Below, piece after piece: positions 1 through 11,917 of a stretch of 64,000 nucleotides of DNA. The notes under the pieces are model-generated. The model had not been told where the DNA came from, searched no databases, and saw only the letters and a list, made by a program, of their open reading frames with translations. The stretch spans positions 28,497,169 to 28,561,168 of the forward strand of contig CM030715.1 of assembly GCA_017979445.1 (NCBI GenBank), read 5' to 3'. The number at the start of each line of letters is the position of its first letter. Within the stretch, counting starts at the first letter, position 1. The translations under genes were made by a program, and so were the position numbers. Source of the stretch: Akebia trifoliata. Lineage: Eukaryota > Streptophyta > Magnoliopsida > Ranunculales > Lardizabalaceae.

Positions 1-2425
1 AATACATTTTACACTGAAATAGAATTTAAAAAAAAAAAAAAAAAAAAAAAAACAGAAGCAATTTATGAGAAATGCACATTTGCGTGAAGAAAGTGAATCT
101 GAGGGAGGGAGGGTTATTTAATTGGGAGAATTAAGTCATTTTGCAATGTTGGATTTTGTTAACCAAGTTGATCTAGAGTGTATTTATTTTTCATAAAATA
201 AATATTCAACTATATTATACAAATTTGAAAGACCAAGGATCAGACACCACAGTACCAAATGTAAGAAATTTCTTAAGTATTTGGTTTAACATGATTTGTG
301 AATATAAGCTTTATCCTGTACAAAAGACTGGAAAAACAAAGAAGTTAAAAATCTTTCTCTGAGGCTTCAATCATATTCAAAGAGAGAGAGGGAGGTAGTT
401 GCAGCGAGAATGAGAGATAGGGTCAAGAGGGTCGCGCGTTTGAGCAAGGAGAAGGTGAAGGAGAAGAGAGAAAGAGAGAACTCTCTGTTCTTTTCTTTTG
501 GGTTTTAATTCATTAGGTAGGTAGCACTACATATCCCTAAGTTGAAGGACGGTGGTGTAAAATATGTTTTACTTTGTAACTTAAACGTAAAACAACAAAC
601 TTTCAATATGTGACGTCCGAACGACCTTTATCCAACGGTTATAAAATGATTGGTCAAACGTCTGATTTTAAGGCTGGTGCCGAATGGCTCTCATATATAT
701 ACGTTAATTTCATGGTCCATTCTTCCCCTTTTCCTATATAGAGCTGCAAGTACCCCCATTAGATAATAGTTCATTCTTTTAGTGTGCACAAACTGAACCC
801 TTATAACTTCAATTGATATTCCTGTCCAACGAAGAGGTCTAAATTAGTCTCCAAATCCAAGTAGATCTTTGCATTCATCATCTCAATAAAATTTAGAACA
901 TCCAAACTTTAGTCCAAGATTGATTCGTTCATGGGTATTGTGTTCCATTCTTTCAAGGATGCAATCTCTTGAATTCCCTATAAACTTAATATCCTTCACT
1001 CAATCTACATCCATCATTACTCAAGGTTTTGGCCTCCAATCCTCCTCCTTTTTCTGACGGATAGAAACATTGTCATTACACAATTGTTATGTTCTGAGGA
1101 TATGACCTGAGCATGAATTCCAAAACCTAATTTTGCTATGAGCATAATTGCAGCCCACTCAATTTATTTAACAAACTTTCAAACAATTTTTCATGCTTCT
1201 CTATACATTCAGTTGTCATAAATAACCTCAAGAAGAAATAATCCTATGACCACATCTTGCACATAAAAGCAATAAAAGAAATTTTCGGTATAGTCTTCCC
1301 ATGAAGATCAAAACTTACTTCCATCATCATCATCGATGCCTTATCCCAAAAATTTAGGGCCAACTGAGCTAATCTTGTTTCCCCATGCAAATCTTATCTA
1401 AAGTAATGTCTTATATTATTGTAAGTATGTTTATATCCACTTTCACTACTCCAATCCAGTTCTTTTGGATCTACTCTTACTGTTAGAACCTTCAACTTGC
1501 TTGTTTATTCTAGTGGGGATATAATTGGTCTTCATTGCAGATGTCCAACAGTCACAATTGACTCTCTCTTAGTTTATCACTTATTAGGGCTACTCCAACA
1601 TTTTAGCAAATACATTCATTTCTAATGTTATCCATCTTAGCATCATCATATCTACTATGCTCAACTTATCAACATGTTGCTTCTAGATCACCCAACATCC
1701 AGCTGCATACAGCATAGCTGATCTATCGTAAAATTTTCCTTTAAATGTGTCGATCGCATAGGAATCCATCCATATCTCATTCAATGGGAAATATCCTCGT
1801 CAATATTGTTAAGAAATATAGGGTTATTTTTGTTTATTGTTTATTTAAGGGTAGAATAGTCTTTTCAATTTTCTTGACTTAACCTATATATAGTCTCTTT
1901 GTATTTAGGTTAAATCATTCTTTTAGTATTCAATTGCTTTTATGCAGAATCAATAAAACAGAAGCCTTTTTTTCTTTTTCTGTGTGTTTTTGGATTGTTT
2001 AACAAATATATCCATCAGTCAATCCTTATCTATAACAGAACCAAGTTAATGAAAATGATCGCTTTGGATAATTTCTTTAACCTAAAACAGTACCTTTTCT
2101 CACTTCACATTGTTTTGTTGATTCAACTTCAATGGTGAGACCGCAAATTTTGGAAAAATATAAAGTTATTTAACAGTTCTAATTCAATATGAACAGCCAA
2201 TGAGACCATAACATTTGAGAAATTTTTTTTCTCTTTGTCATTGGAAAATACGCCCAAAAATCTCAAACACACCATTTATATAGAAATTCAACCAAAATAT
2301 TAAGAGAAAAAAGAGATTCCTACAAAAAATAAATTCAAATAACCCAACAAACAAATATAAATCAACCGAACCCAAAACTCATCATCAACCCAGAAAAAAA
2401 AAAAACCCAAATTCAATCAAATTAC
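1..2425 (-). other. MsrA intron 1 and left-edge non-coding DNA
   Basis: This stretch lies downstream of the MsrA first-exon donor site, so it is intron 1 if the remaining exons lie beyond the left edge. I searched for the next conserved MsrA block (the one containing GTQYRSGIYY) and did not see it. It holds an A-run near 31-51, a GA-rich patch near 380-480, and a 198-bp solo LTR (separate entry). Around 1318-1790 there is degenerate text beginning with ATC-trinucleotide repeats that resembles a dispersed plant repeat I cannot classify. Confidence 0.55.
1807..2004 (+). mobile_element. Solo LTR, 198 bp, with AATAT target duplication
   Basis: The segment begins TGTTAAG and ends TTTAACA, so it has TG...CA ends inside a short inverted repeat. 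It is flanked on both sides by the same 5 bases, AATAT (1802-1806 and 2005-2009). A TATA-like CTATATATAG lies in the middle and an AATAAA-like signal near 1950. There is no internal region, so it is a solo LTR left by recombination; its size suits a TRIM or a small Copia LTR. It lies in the presumed MsrA intron. Orientation is inferred from the TATA-like box. Confidence 0.75.
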
Positions 2426-2941
2426 CTGACGATTAAGAGTGGTGGGATCATGTCGGGCCCAAAACGCATCAAGCAAGTTCTCAAAACTGCACTCTTTCGG
2501 ATCATACTGAACCCTAACCACCTCAGAATGATTCGTTGTTCCCGAACAAACATCATTATAAGTTGGATTATGCAGAAACCCTTGAGTGTACCCAACTTCC
2601 GTCTTCGTGACTCCTGAAACTCTCTGGAACACCAATTCTACACCCCAAAAGCATCCTGCACCGAATTGAACGAACTCCTGACCTGGTGCAGGGCTTTCTT
2701 CATCTGGACCTTGAGCAATCGATGAATCTGTAGAAATTTCAGATGCTCTGGTACCAAACCCTAACCCTAGTTTCCCTAACCAGTTCATGGGGTTTGAGAA
2801 TTGGGACAGAGGTATGGAATTTCGAGGAAAGATTGAGGGTTTTATGGGTAATTTGGTGAAAGTGATGAAAGAGGAGGAGACGCGAGAGGAAGAGATGAGT
2901 AAGAGAGACGGCGATGCAGATGAAGCTAAGGTACGCAGCAT
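2426..2941 (-). CDS. MSRA4-like: Peptide methionine sulfoxide reductase A, plastid type, exon 1
   Basis: MsrA reduces the S-epimer of methionine sulfoxide in oxidised proteins, using thioredoxin. This exon encodes 172 residues. Residues 1 to about 75 are rich in Ser, Thr and basic residues and look like a chloroplast transit peptide; a second Met (MNWLGKLG) falls at residue 52. The catalytic core follows, with the signature GAGCFWGVE carrying the active-site Cys, then [12 protein letters not shown] and [11 protein letters not shown], and it ends in [12 protein letters not shown]. The reading frame stops being MsrA at CAG|GTAATT, a good donor site at 2425/2424, so the next exon should begin with the conserved GNDVGTQ block; it is not in the window. 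The upstream Met is chosen because the protein lengths of plastid MsrAs, about 250-260 residues, require it. A plus-strand open frame over 2787-3029 is a shadow. Confidence 0.9.
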
Positions 2942-3057
2942 TTTTTTAACTTATTACGTGTTTTGTCTTTTTTCTTTATTTATTCAAATTAAAAGCGTGC
3001 ACGAGACGAAAACATTCTTTTATGATTGATGCGACACTCGTGCGGGCTTATATAGGG
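2942..3057 (-). promoter_or_regulatory. Presumed MsrA promoter and 5' leader
   Basis: This is the short gap between the MsrA start codon and the first transposon upstream (starting at 3058). It should hold the leader and core promoter, but no clear TATA box is visible on the minus strand. The assignment rests on position only. A hAT MITE ends 116 bp from the start codon, so upstream promoter elements would have to lie in or beyond transposon sequence. Confidence 0.3.
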
Positions 3058-3350
3058 TAGGGCTGCAACTTGGGAGGGCCAAACCCGACCACAATCGGTT
3101 CGACCAAATTCAATCGGGTTCGGTTTGGACATAATCATCCAGTAGCACAATTTGCCCGAATCCAAATTTAATATGATTATAATTTAAAAATATCTTTATT
3201 TCTTAATAATTCATATTAAGAATGAGTCAACCCAACTTGGGTTGGTTGTTTGCACGGGTTAGTGTTTATCAAGTATGGATTGGGCACAGATTGATCCTAA
3301 CTCAGCCCAATCCATCAACCCTTGCCCAACCCACCCGAGTTGCAGTCCTA
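3058..3350. mobile_element. hAT-type MITE, 293 bp
   Basis: Imperfect terminal inverted repeats read TAGGGCTGCAACTTGGG on the left and TAGGACTGCAACTCGGG on the right (reverse complement). The flanking 8-mers are ATATAGGG (3050-3057) and ATGTAGGG (3351-3358), matching at 7 of 8, the target-duplication length of hAT elements. The interior has GGGTTCGGTTTGG and GGGTTGG text common in plant hAT MITEs, and no coding capacity. Confidence 0.75.
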
Positions 3351-3353
3351 ATG

Positions 3354-3746
3354 TAGGGGCAGTTGATGGGCTGGACTTTGGTATAACCTAGTCTGGCCTA
3401 GATCGCAAGGGACCAGGATTGGGATCCTGGCCCGTTAAGTAAACCCAACCCCCCCCCCCCCCCCCCCCCAAACATGTGTGATTATGCGTATCCCAAGGCA
3501 AATGATCTATGATTCTGAGATGTAATTGTACATAAAAAGTACTTGTATTTAAAGAAATTTCCTATAAACAGGATGTGGGTGTATTTTTTAACCCCAAAAT
3601 ATATATATATATATATATAATACGGAAATCAGCCCGCAAATAGGCCCAAAATCATGCGGGTTGGGCTGAGGTCTAGTGTGCTTGGATTTTTTTTAATTTA
3701 TTTGTTCGCCCAATCTGGCCCAGCTTGATCCATTGACAGTCTTGGG
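3354..3746. repeat. Possible second hAT-like repeat, with a C-tract and a (TA)n tract
   Basis: Directly after the preceding MITE, text starting GGGGCAGTTGATGGGCTGG faces ATCCATTGACAGTCTT at about 3731-3746, a weak inverted pair typical of hAT MITE ends. Inside are a run of about 22 C at 3449-3470 and a (TA)n tract at 3601-3620. No target duplication is clear. Confidence 0.35.
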
Positions 3747-4197
3747 GTATCTTATTTTCTAGTATAAAATTTAGGCCCTGGATTCAAAACCTACCATCAC
3801 CTATATAATATTTAAGAATTTGAATATTTGTAATTTATATGAATTGAGATAATTTATTTTATTTTTTATATATTATTATAGTATCTATTTATCCATTTTG
3901 GGTGGAAAACTATTACAGTTTGTTTTAATGGGATTGTAGTAATTATGGTGTTTTGAAGCTTGTTTTCTAATTGATTGTGTAATTAGAACAATACTATTCT
4001 TATATGCAACAAATTCCTTTTGCTAAGTGGTCTGGTTCACTCGAAGGATAGGAGACATGGTGGTTCTTCAAGTAATAAATATTCAATTTTATGTAAATTG
4101 GATATATCGTTGTTCGCATCCATATTACATTTTTTTGGACTGAAATGTCATTTGAGATCCAATTAGGTGTTTCAAGAATTAATCTTCCAACTAGGTT
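3747..4197. other. AT-rich intergenic DNA
   Basis: No gene, RNA or clear repeat boundary is seen. The 71-residue minus-strand open frame here has no recognisable domain and low-complexity AT-driven composition. Confidence 0.5.
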
Positions 4198-4800
4198 ATG
4201 GTATACTTTTACCAACTAAGCTAGTTGGCACCTATTTCTTGATGTACTATTAATATTTGTTGAAACCTATGTACTTCCTCGGCTTCTATCTTCTAAGAAA
4301 AGATCACTCTCATACATGGTTTTAAAACTCGGTTTCGCATCTCATCTCGTCCATGCCAGATATCAAGTCATCTCGGATGATTTTTTCGATACGTTTGAGA
4401 TGTCTCGTTCAAAAAAATTAATGAAAAATGAACGTGAGGTTTAATATCTCGTCCGAAATATTGACTTGTCCATCCGTCTTGTCCATGCATGATACTGAGA
4501 CGACTATGGTATACTTTACCAACTAAGTTAGTTGGCACCTACTTCTTGATGTACTATTAATATTGTCGAAACCTATGTACTTCCTCGACTTCTATCTTCT
4601 AAGAAAAGTTCACTTTCACACATGGTTTTAAAACTCGGTTTCGCATCTCGTCTCATCTATGTCAAATATCGAGTCGTCTTGGATGAGTTTTTCGATACGT
4701 TTGAGACGTCTTATTCAAAAAAATGAAAAATGAACGTGAGGTTTAATATCTCATCTGAAAAATTATCCGTCTCATCCATGCTTGATACTGAGATGAGTCG
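4198..4800. repeat. Tandem duplication, 308-bp period, two copies
   Basis: Copy 1 runs 4198-4505 and copy 2 from 4506 to about 4800. Both start ATGGTATACTT, share GGTTTTAAAACTCGGTTTCG and end near TGATACTGAGA. They differ by scattered substitutions and small indels, so this is an old duplication. The short open frames across it (such as 4711-4923 minus and 4730-4981 plus) are chance. Confidence 0.85.
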
Positions 4801-5524
4801 AGTGATATGTCTCAATCTCTCAGATGAGTTTAGAAACCATGCTCTCACAAGAGTTGTCTTTCTCAATAAATCTAAATTTTTATTTTTATTTTTGGGAAGG
4901 TGTTCTAAACAAAGGGCATGCACTCAAGAGAAGAGAATGCCCATCACCATATGCACTCTGGACCTATGTTTGCATCCTTAGTTAATTAGGTTTTATAAAT
5001 AATATTCTTCTTTACTTTGAAATAAATTTAACCTTTTTAAGCGTATAAAGTATGAAAAAGAATCTTATTGATTAGGAAAATAACTTTTAGTCCTATTCGT
5101 GATTATTATGCCCACCCAACGAAAACTTAACCAGCAAATACTAAATTGATTGGTGAATGCTAGTTATTGGATTCTATATTTTTCTAGGGACCATTGTGTC
5201 AAATAATTCAATTTGATTTTTGAAAATATGAGCAATCAATAGATAGTAAAAGGGTGACATGGCATGTGACAAAGAGGATGTAAAATAGTTACCCTTTTTT
5301 TCAATAATATTCATCCAACTTATTGCATTTACCCTTCTACTCATTTTTTTCAATAATATCTTATAATTTTATTGTTTTTTATCTTTTACCCCCTTGACCC
5401 GAAATAGGATGACCCTGCCAAACTCTTGTAGTATATAATACAAGATAAGTCCTCAAATACAAAAATTACAATTGTGGTTCAAACCACATATTGCAAGATT
5501 GCTTACCCCTTAAGAATTAAAATA
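4801..5524. other. AT-rich intergenic DNA
   Basis: No supported gene. Poly-T and TTTTATT tracts are frequent. I see no boundary or coding signal here. Confidence 0.5.
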
Positions 5525-5616
5525 AGAGAGTTGCTATTGCCACCAATTTTCACTAATGCCACACCAACTATGTGAAAGTTAAAATGAGAAAGTTGGTGTG
5601 GCAATAGTAGTTCTCT
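5525..5616. repeat. Short inverted-repeat MITE, 92 bp
   Basis: The left arm AGAGAGTTGCTATTGCCAC pairs with the right arm, whose reverse complement is AGAGAACTACTATTGCCAC. The two arms make nearly a whole hairpin. No target duplication can be fixed in the AT-rich flanks. Confidence 0.6.
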
Positions 5617-6195
5617 AAAATAAATACTTTAATTACCATAGTGTAACTATCTTTTGATTTTTGTATTCAACTCATTGCATATGAGAGACAATATTGTCAT
5701 ACAATAAATAAATAAAATTGAAAAAATACAACTTAGAGGAAGTAATTTCACTTTTTTAAGGGAGAATATGTAAATATTACATGAATTTGAGGGCTTCCAA
5801 ATGAAAAGTATGTAGAGAATCTTTATGTAATTAACGAAAATGCAACAAAATATGGTGGGTCCCAATGCATCTATTTAAGAAAACTAGTATGTTTGGCGAA
5901 CTTAGGTTCATATGAGTACTGCATTTGAGATTGGTGATCCAACCAATCTCATGTTGGAAAAAATTTGTAGTTTTTTCAAACTTTTGTGATCAAGTGGGTC
6001 TATTTGAACTACGATTTAAGTGGGTTCCATACTTTATTTGAAGCTGAACCACTTAAAAACTTAGTCATCTTATTGAAGAGAATAATTTCATTTATTTAGT
6101 TGTCAAAAATCCCCTTTGGGTGAATGAGAAATCGGCTTCAAATAACCCCTACTAGTCATGATTTGTTGTATGTGATTTGTATAACTATTAACTTT
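5617..6195. other. Intergenic DNA without recognised genes
   Basis: No coding or RNA signal. A 72-residue minus-strand open frame at 5647-5865 is a hydrophobic AT-driven frame without homology that I recognise. Confidence 0.5.
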
Positions 6196-6992
6196 ATTAG
6201 TGAAATTCTTTAGTCTCACATCGGATATAAATAAGAAATTTGTCTAGTTCTTATGTAGAACTTCTCATATCACTTAAGTGAATATGAGAGAGAGACTTGG
6301 ATAAGCACACACACGCTTATAAGGAGCCTATGAGTTCAAAAAGAATTTAAACCATTGGTCCAAAAAATCCTTAATGTGTGTGCGGGCACACGATGCGTAT
6401 GTAAGGCCCTTTTGCTAAGTATTGAGCTTGGGCTTATATTCAAATTTTCTTTTGAAGAGGCACACCCCTTAATTCTTATCACCGTATAGTAAGGACACCT
6501 TTTGATTTTCATGGGTGCTTGTTCGTCAAGTTAAGACACTTCTTTTGGTTTTTTGGGTTGTCTCTTACGAGACACCTTTCTTTTTCCAAGAGACATTATA
6601 TCTCTTAGAACCTTTTTTTAAAGAGACATCATGTCTCTTAATATTCTATAAATAAGTCATTTCGACCTTAGTTTTTTCATTCAAAATTTCTTCTCTTCTC
6701 TTTTGTTTTAATTTGCTTGTATTCTGATTTCTTATCTGCATTTCTTGAGAGTACAAACTTAGCGTTCGGTTCGTTAGACATGTAGATTGAAGTGTTACTT
6801 CTGCACATGTGATCGTTGTATCCTAGGAGATAATTGTTCATTGATTTGTGGGCTCTAAATTACGAGAGTAAAATTGTTTTAAGGACATTGTGTTCAACAC
6901 AAGCCTAGATCAATCTTTTTATTCACTTCTCGGGTATCTACGGAATAACATCTCACTTATAATTCCTTAAGAAATTAGTTGGGTTTTCAACA
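6196..6992 (+). mobile_element. Probable solo LTR (Copia-like)
   Basis: The text has the layout of a plant LTR: CTTTAGTCTCACATCGGA near the left end, a TATA box CTATAAATAAG near 6647, then a pyrimidine-rich leader, and an end GGGTTTTCAACA at about 6981-6992. The candidate flank TATTA occurs on both sides but does not abut canonical TG/CA ends, so the boundaries are approximate. No internal region or primer-binding site follows. Confidence 0.4.
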
Positions 6993-7424
6993 TATATTAA
7001 CAGTATTGAATATAGTAATATTTGAATCCAATTTTTTTTTTCTCATGTTCGAAATCAAATCCAAAATCTAACAAATATTCTAAGTAAATAATGGAATTTA
7101 AATCCAACTATCTTATCAGATATCCGATAATATCAAATTCAAATCTAGTACACATTATTAGAGTTCATTTTCAATATAACTAGGGTATTTGCACCCACCA
7201 TTTGTGTTTCATTGCATCCACCTAAGACACAATTTGGTGTGTGATGTATAAAAGAAAGTGGGTGTACAAAGCATTAAGGTGGGTGCAAATAGAATAACTC
7301 TTTTTGATATCTAATTACTTATGTCTTAGGGATCCAAATATATAATTTTATCTGAAAACAATATCCAAAAAAATTCGAATACAAATTACATACTTGAATT
7401 GAATACTCATTGACATGCATACAT
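6993..7424. other. AT-rich intergenic DNA
   Basis: Nothing coding is seen. A weak inverted pair with GTGGGTGCAAAT/ATTTGCACCCAC lies near 7188-7290 and may be another small MITE (left TATTTGCACCCACCA, right GTGGGTGCAAATAGA). Confidence 0.45.
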
Positions 7425-7907
7425 TAGGGGTGCAACTTGGTTCGTTTTGAGGTCAAATTAGAACCAGAATCGAATCAAATTCCAATGGAGCCAAACCAAC
7501 TCAAACCAAACTAAAGTCAATTTGGTTCGGTTCTATGGGTTGCCAATATTCTATAAATTGTAAGTAATATTTTTTAATAAAAAAATCAATACGTAATAAA
7601 CATAAATTTCATACAAATAATCACTAATCTATTCATAAAAAATCATTAGTTTATCCATAAAAGATCATCAATCTATTTCTTAACTCCTAAAATAATTCAT
7701 AATAATTATACATATTTTGCATAAGGGTCAGTTCTCGATTTAGTTCAATTCTATACAAACTTTATTTGAGAACCAAACCAAATTGATCAGTTCTCCATTT
7801 TCGTAATCCCGAATAAAACCATAGCTTATTCCAAATTGAACCAAACCACCCTAAAGCTATCGCTTTGGTTCAGTTCTCAGTTTGAATTAGACCAAGTTGC
7901 ACCTCTA
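7425..7907. mobile_element. hAT-type MITE, 483 bp
   Basis: Ends read TAGGGGTGCAACTTGG and, reverse-complemented on the right, TAGAGGTGCAACTTGG. The flanking 8-mers GCATACAT (7417-7424) and TCATACAT (7908-7915) match at 7 of 8. The interior is AT-rich with GGTTCGGTTC motifs and no transposase. Its ends resemble those of the element at 3058-3350, so the two belong to related families. Confidence 0.8.
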
Positions 7908-7951
7908 TCATACATATCCATACCTTCTTTCTAGAAATTAGTATAAATTAA

Positions 7952-8120
7952 GAGTCGTGCTGGAGTAATATTGAAATTGACATCATTTGGGACATTGGTG
8001 TGCACAGAATCATAGATACTTCTCATTCGTATCTTGATGTAAATTGTCTGTGGTTTTATAGACACATCCACATCAGCAATGTCTGAAATAATGCATGTCA
8101 ATTTCAATGTCACTTCAGCA
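7952..8120. mobile_element. MITE of the GTGCTGGAGTGAC family
   Basis: The left end GAGTCGTGCTGGAGTAAT faces a right end whose reverse complement is ATGCTGAAGTGACATTG. Related copies lie at 23773-23951 and 24105-24323, with an internal GTGTGCACAGAATCATAGAT block shared between copies. The minus-strand open frame inside is chance. Confidence 0.55.
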
Positions 8121-9384
8121 TTTTCCATGCATTAAATTTTGTAGTGATAGATTTTTCTTCAAACTTCTTTGGACCACTCTCACCCATATGTTTGATAGAG
8201 CCTCAACGGTTGTCGAGTACGAATTTCTTGTTAAGATATTCTATGCTAAGCTGATGAACCAATAGGATGTTGCCATGCGTATTGAAAAAAACCACCTAAA
8301 TTCCAAACTCCTAATTGTTCATAAATTCTCTCCACCAACCAATCATGTTTGCTTTTCAATACACATGGCGTCACACAACTGGTTTACTCGTACTCATGGT
8401 TGTCTAAGACTAGTATTTTCCATATTTTATAGAGTTTTTTTTTAAGCCACAAGTATATTAAGTCATATTTTAGCCCCGTTAATATGAAATATTTGCTATC
8501 TTAAAATTAAAGAATTGCTTTGAATATAGTGAGATACATTTAGATAATTCTTATTTTATAGATGGAAAATATTTAGTCTCACTTGATTTTGAAATTAAAT
8601 AAAGATTGTCATATTCAATAAATTGAAGTAGTTAATTCTACATGAATTGTTTTGTAATAATATATGATCCTCCTTTGTATTATCTATGTCTAAATTTTCA
8701 TTACTTGAAGAAATATCAAGAAACAGTTGAAATATTTGAGACATAATTTGAACTCATACACCATAAATATTTGCATTAAAGTCCAAGTATTGACAATGTG
8801 TGTAATTGTTGACTTAGTATTAAAAAATTGTCAAATTTTGGTAAAAAAATCTGAAGGGAGGCCCACCAAAAAATCGGCAAGTAATCAACTGGAAGGGGGA
8901 ATTCATCAATTTTTATTTATTTATTTTAAATATGGTCATTTTATTATTATTAAATCGTAGATTATTTGTAAAAATCATCAATTTTTCATTAGAGGGTCTA
9001 GTCTAACCATCACCTTTTTCATTTCATTAATGAGCTTAATTGCGAGAAAAGTTTTATTAGAAACGATTCTCATGGAGGCTAATAAGTAGATGAAAATAAT
9101 TATCTTGAAGAGGACTGCCTATTCTTTGTCTACGACATTGCTTGACCTCATTGAAAATTTTCTATGACATAATTTCTCTTAAATTTACTTATTATCTTGA
9201 AGAAGACAGTCTAATCTTCTTTATTTTTTATTTTATTAAATTAAGTGGGGGTTAGGAAGAACCTCAACCAGAAAAATCTCATAGGGGTTCCAATCCATCA
9301 TGGGAGTGCCTAGAGGCGTTAGTCCTTACAATTTTTTCTAATTTCGATCTTATTAAGATACATCTCAGTTCTCCCTAAGCTTAA
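8121..9384. other. Intergenic DNA without recognised genes
   Basis: No gene supported. Open frames such as 8727-8960 are low-complexity. A Lys/Asn/Ile-rich composition and no splice-linked homology argue against coding. Confidence 0.5.
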
Positions 9385-9648
9385 TAGGGATGGCAACGGG
9401 CAGGAATGAGCTGGGTTTGGCTAATTCCGTCCCCAACCCCAATTATATTTGTTTGCCCTGAACCCACCCCAAACTGAACTCGGGTATGATTTTTATGACC
9501 CATCCGTATCCCTAATAATTTATCTAAGCCCCGCCTCTTTTTAATGTTAATAAGTAAAAAGCCAATGTGAGGAAGTTTGCATCTAACATGTGAGAATATT
9601 TTTCCACACATCTTCCCAGTTAGTTAGATGACACTTATTGATAGTAGT

Positions 9649-9705
<57 letters not shown>

Positions 9706-10418
9706 GTTAGCAATTTTTTAAAATAGGGGTTAGAAATATTTTTCAAGAGCTAAACATTTTTCAAAATAGGGGTTAGAAATTTTGGAATGGGTTGATTTTT
9801 TGTAAGGATGATTTTTATGGTGAAGAGATCATCCTCACAAAAAATCAGCTCATTTTGAAATGTCTAACCTTAGTTTACAAGTTGAAAAATCGTAGACTGT
9901 CCACTTTTTGTAAACCACTTTTGATAGGATTAGAAGTTTCAGAATAGGCTGAGTTTTGGTGAGGATGATCTCTACATCAAGGAGGATGTAGGAGATCATC
10001 CTCACCAAAAATCACCTCATTTCAAAACTTCTAACCCATACATTGAAAAAATGTTTGGCTTTCTTTAGGGCCTTCAAACACTACCTTATTTATATGGGTG
10101 GGGTTTCGTTGACTCAACAAAAATATGACACAAGATCTTGATCGTATAAACACAAAATCCAACAGTTAAGATTTTATACATATCTCGAAAATACTTATCT
10201 CAAGAATAACTTTCAACCATTGGGTTTTATGTTTACACGGTCAAGATCTTGTGCCATATCTTATATATATATATATATATATAGCAGGGTGGGGTATATA
10301 AAAACCATCCTCGCCCCAAAATCGAATCGATTTTTAATTTTCAATACTAAAACCACCTTGAAACCGTTTAATTTTTAATTTTCTACCCTATAGGGGCATG
10401 ACAAAATTGGCATCCCTA
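9385..10418. mobile_element. hAT-like element, enlarged by nested insertions
   Basis: The left end TAGGGATGGCAACGGG and the right end (reverse complement TAGGGATGCCAATTTT) match the common plant hAT MITE termini. CTAAGCTT lies just left and CTAAGCTA just right, an imperfect 8-bp duplication offset by 2 bases on the left. The interior is swollen by a (TC)n(TA)n tract at about 9650-9702, a hairpin MITE at about 9703-10090 and a (TA)n tract at about 10259-10283. Confidence 0.6.
9703..10090. mobile_element. Two-hairpin MITE nested in a (TA)n tract
   Basis: This lies directly against a long (TA)n run. It holds the paired blocks of the family described under findings: GAGGATGATCTC-type arms facing GAGATCATCCTCAC-type arms, twice, separated by a spacer ending TTGTAAACCACTTTTG. 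The right end reads TTTAGGGCCTTCAAACACT, resembling the ends of other members. Confidence 0.6.
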
Positions 10419-11917
10419 CTAAGCTAGTTAACATTGAAGCGGAAATCAACACCTTTATTCCATTCTTTATCGATGAATTCAAGCTCAATCTCTTGGAAGG
10501 ACTCCATCTTTTTTTTGATTTATTTGACCTTCCTCTTAGCCTTCTAACATTGGCCTTTGTTACCATCTTCAACCCTCATGCAACCCTTGATGAGCTCGCT
10601 ATATATTGACCCCTATGGTCTCTCAAAACTGACCCTAAGCCTCCCAACTGGGCCTTTAATGATCCATTTTATTTAGCATGACCACCCCTCTAGAGGTTTG
10701 ATCCAACGACATCTAATAGCCTGCTTGTGATATCCTAAGATCCAAATGGACTAATCTTTTCATATAGGAGACTAGGGTTGTCAAAGGATCAAGTACAAAT
10801 TGAATCGATATTTATTTGGATAGGATTAGTTTGATTCAAGGGCGAAGTTAAGCTTTTTGGTCAATGAGAGCTAAGTGCTTATGATGGTCGACTGTTAATC
10901 TTAGTTTTCTCTTATGTCAATGTTAGGTTCATCATTACAAACAATGGTTGACTATTAATCTCTATAATAAAGTTGCTAACTTGTAACCTCATCTTTAATC
11001 CAACGTCTTTGATGTGTGTAAAGAACCTTTTGATTTCTCTACCCAAAATTCATGCATCTTTCCCATTTTCTAAAAATCCTATCTTGTTCACGATGTTTGA
11101 AGGTTTAAAGAGATAAAACCTTAGGTTTGAAGACTTTACCTTAGAATTCTTTCATCATCAAACTGTCAAGGGTAAACTTCGTATCCTTGACAAAGATAAA
11201 GGTCGAGGCCGAGAGAGATTGAGAGAAAGAGTGAGAGAGATCGAGGTGAGTTAGAGTTAAGTTTCTTCGTTTTCATCTGAGAAATTGAGAAAGGACGATA
11301 GAGAAAGAATGTGACAGAGAAAAGAGGTGAGAGGTGTGTTAGCTAGGGTTATATTTTGTTCGACTAAAAGAGAAGAAAGGAAAAGGAAGAGAAAAAGAGA
11401 CTCATTTCATTTTAAGGTTTGAGGGGCCACATTGTAAATAATAAAACTGACAGGAAGGACTCCCTAAAAATACTTAATTGAGAAAGAGGATTATACCGTT
11501 GTCTAAAATTCCCGCCGCATCCAATCCTACGAAAATTAGAACTCAGATATCACTTTTTATAAAAACCAATGTCTATTTAAAGTATAATGGAGTTGTCTAA
11601 AGTGTTTTCCGTAGTAATGCATCATCTTCAATATCTTATAAAATCCTTAATTTTTCTACCTAAAACATCATATACTTCCCTAAAAGTTTTATCTTATTCT
11701 TAATGTTTGAAGGTTGAAAATTATTGATTTTGGGGATATAATGGAGGATTTTTGAGTAGAGATTGGAAATGAGATTAGGTTAAACCCATAGTCTTCGATG
11801 TCTTGTTACCCTTATTTTTCTATCCAAAATTTAATCATCTTTAGGTTTGAAGGTTGAAGAAGATATAATCTCAAACCTTATGGATGAAAATCTAATCAGC
11901 TTGAGGTTTGAAGGGTA
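10419..11917. other. Intergenic DNA without recognised genes
   Basis: No gene supported. A (GA)-rich patch lies near 11200-11340. CTAGGGTTGTCAAAGGATC near 10770 looks like a lone hAT MITE end; its partner was not found. Confidence 0.45.

Noticed and set aside
2787..3029. Plus-strand open frame of 80 codons
   Set aside because: It lies antisense to the MsrA start and transit peptide and has no domain; it is a shadow.
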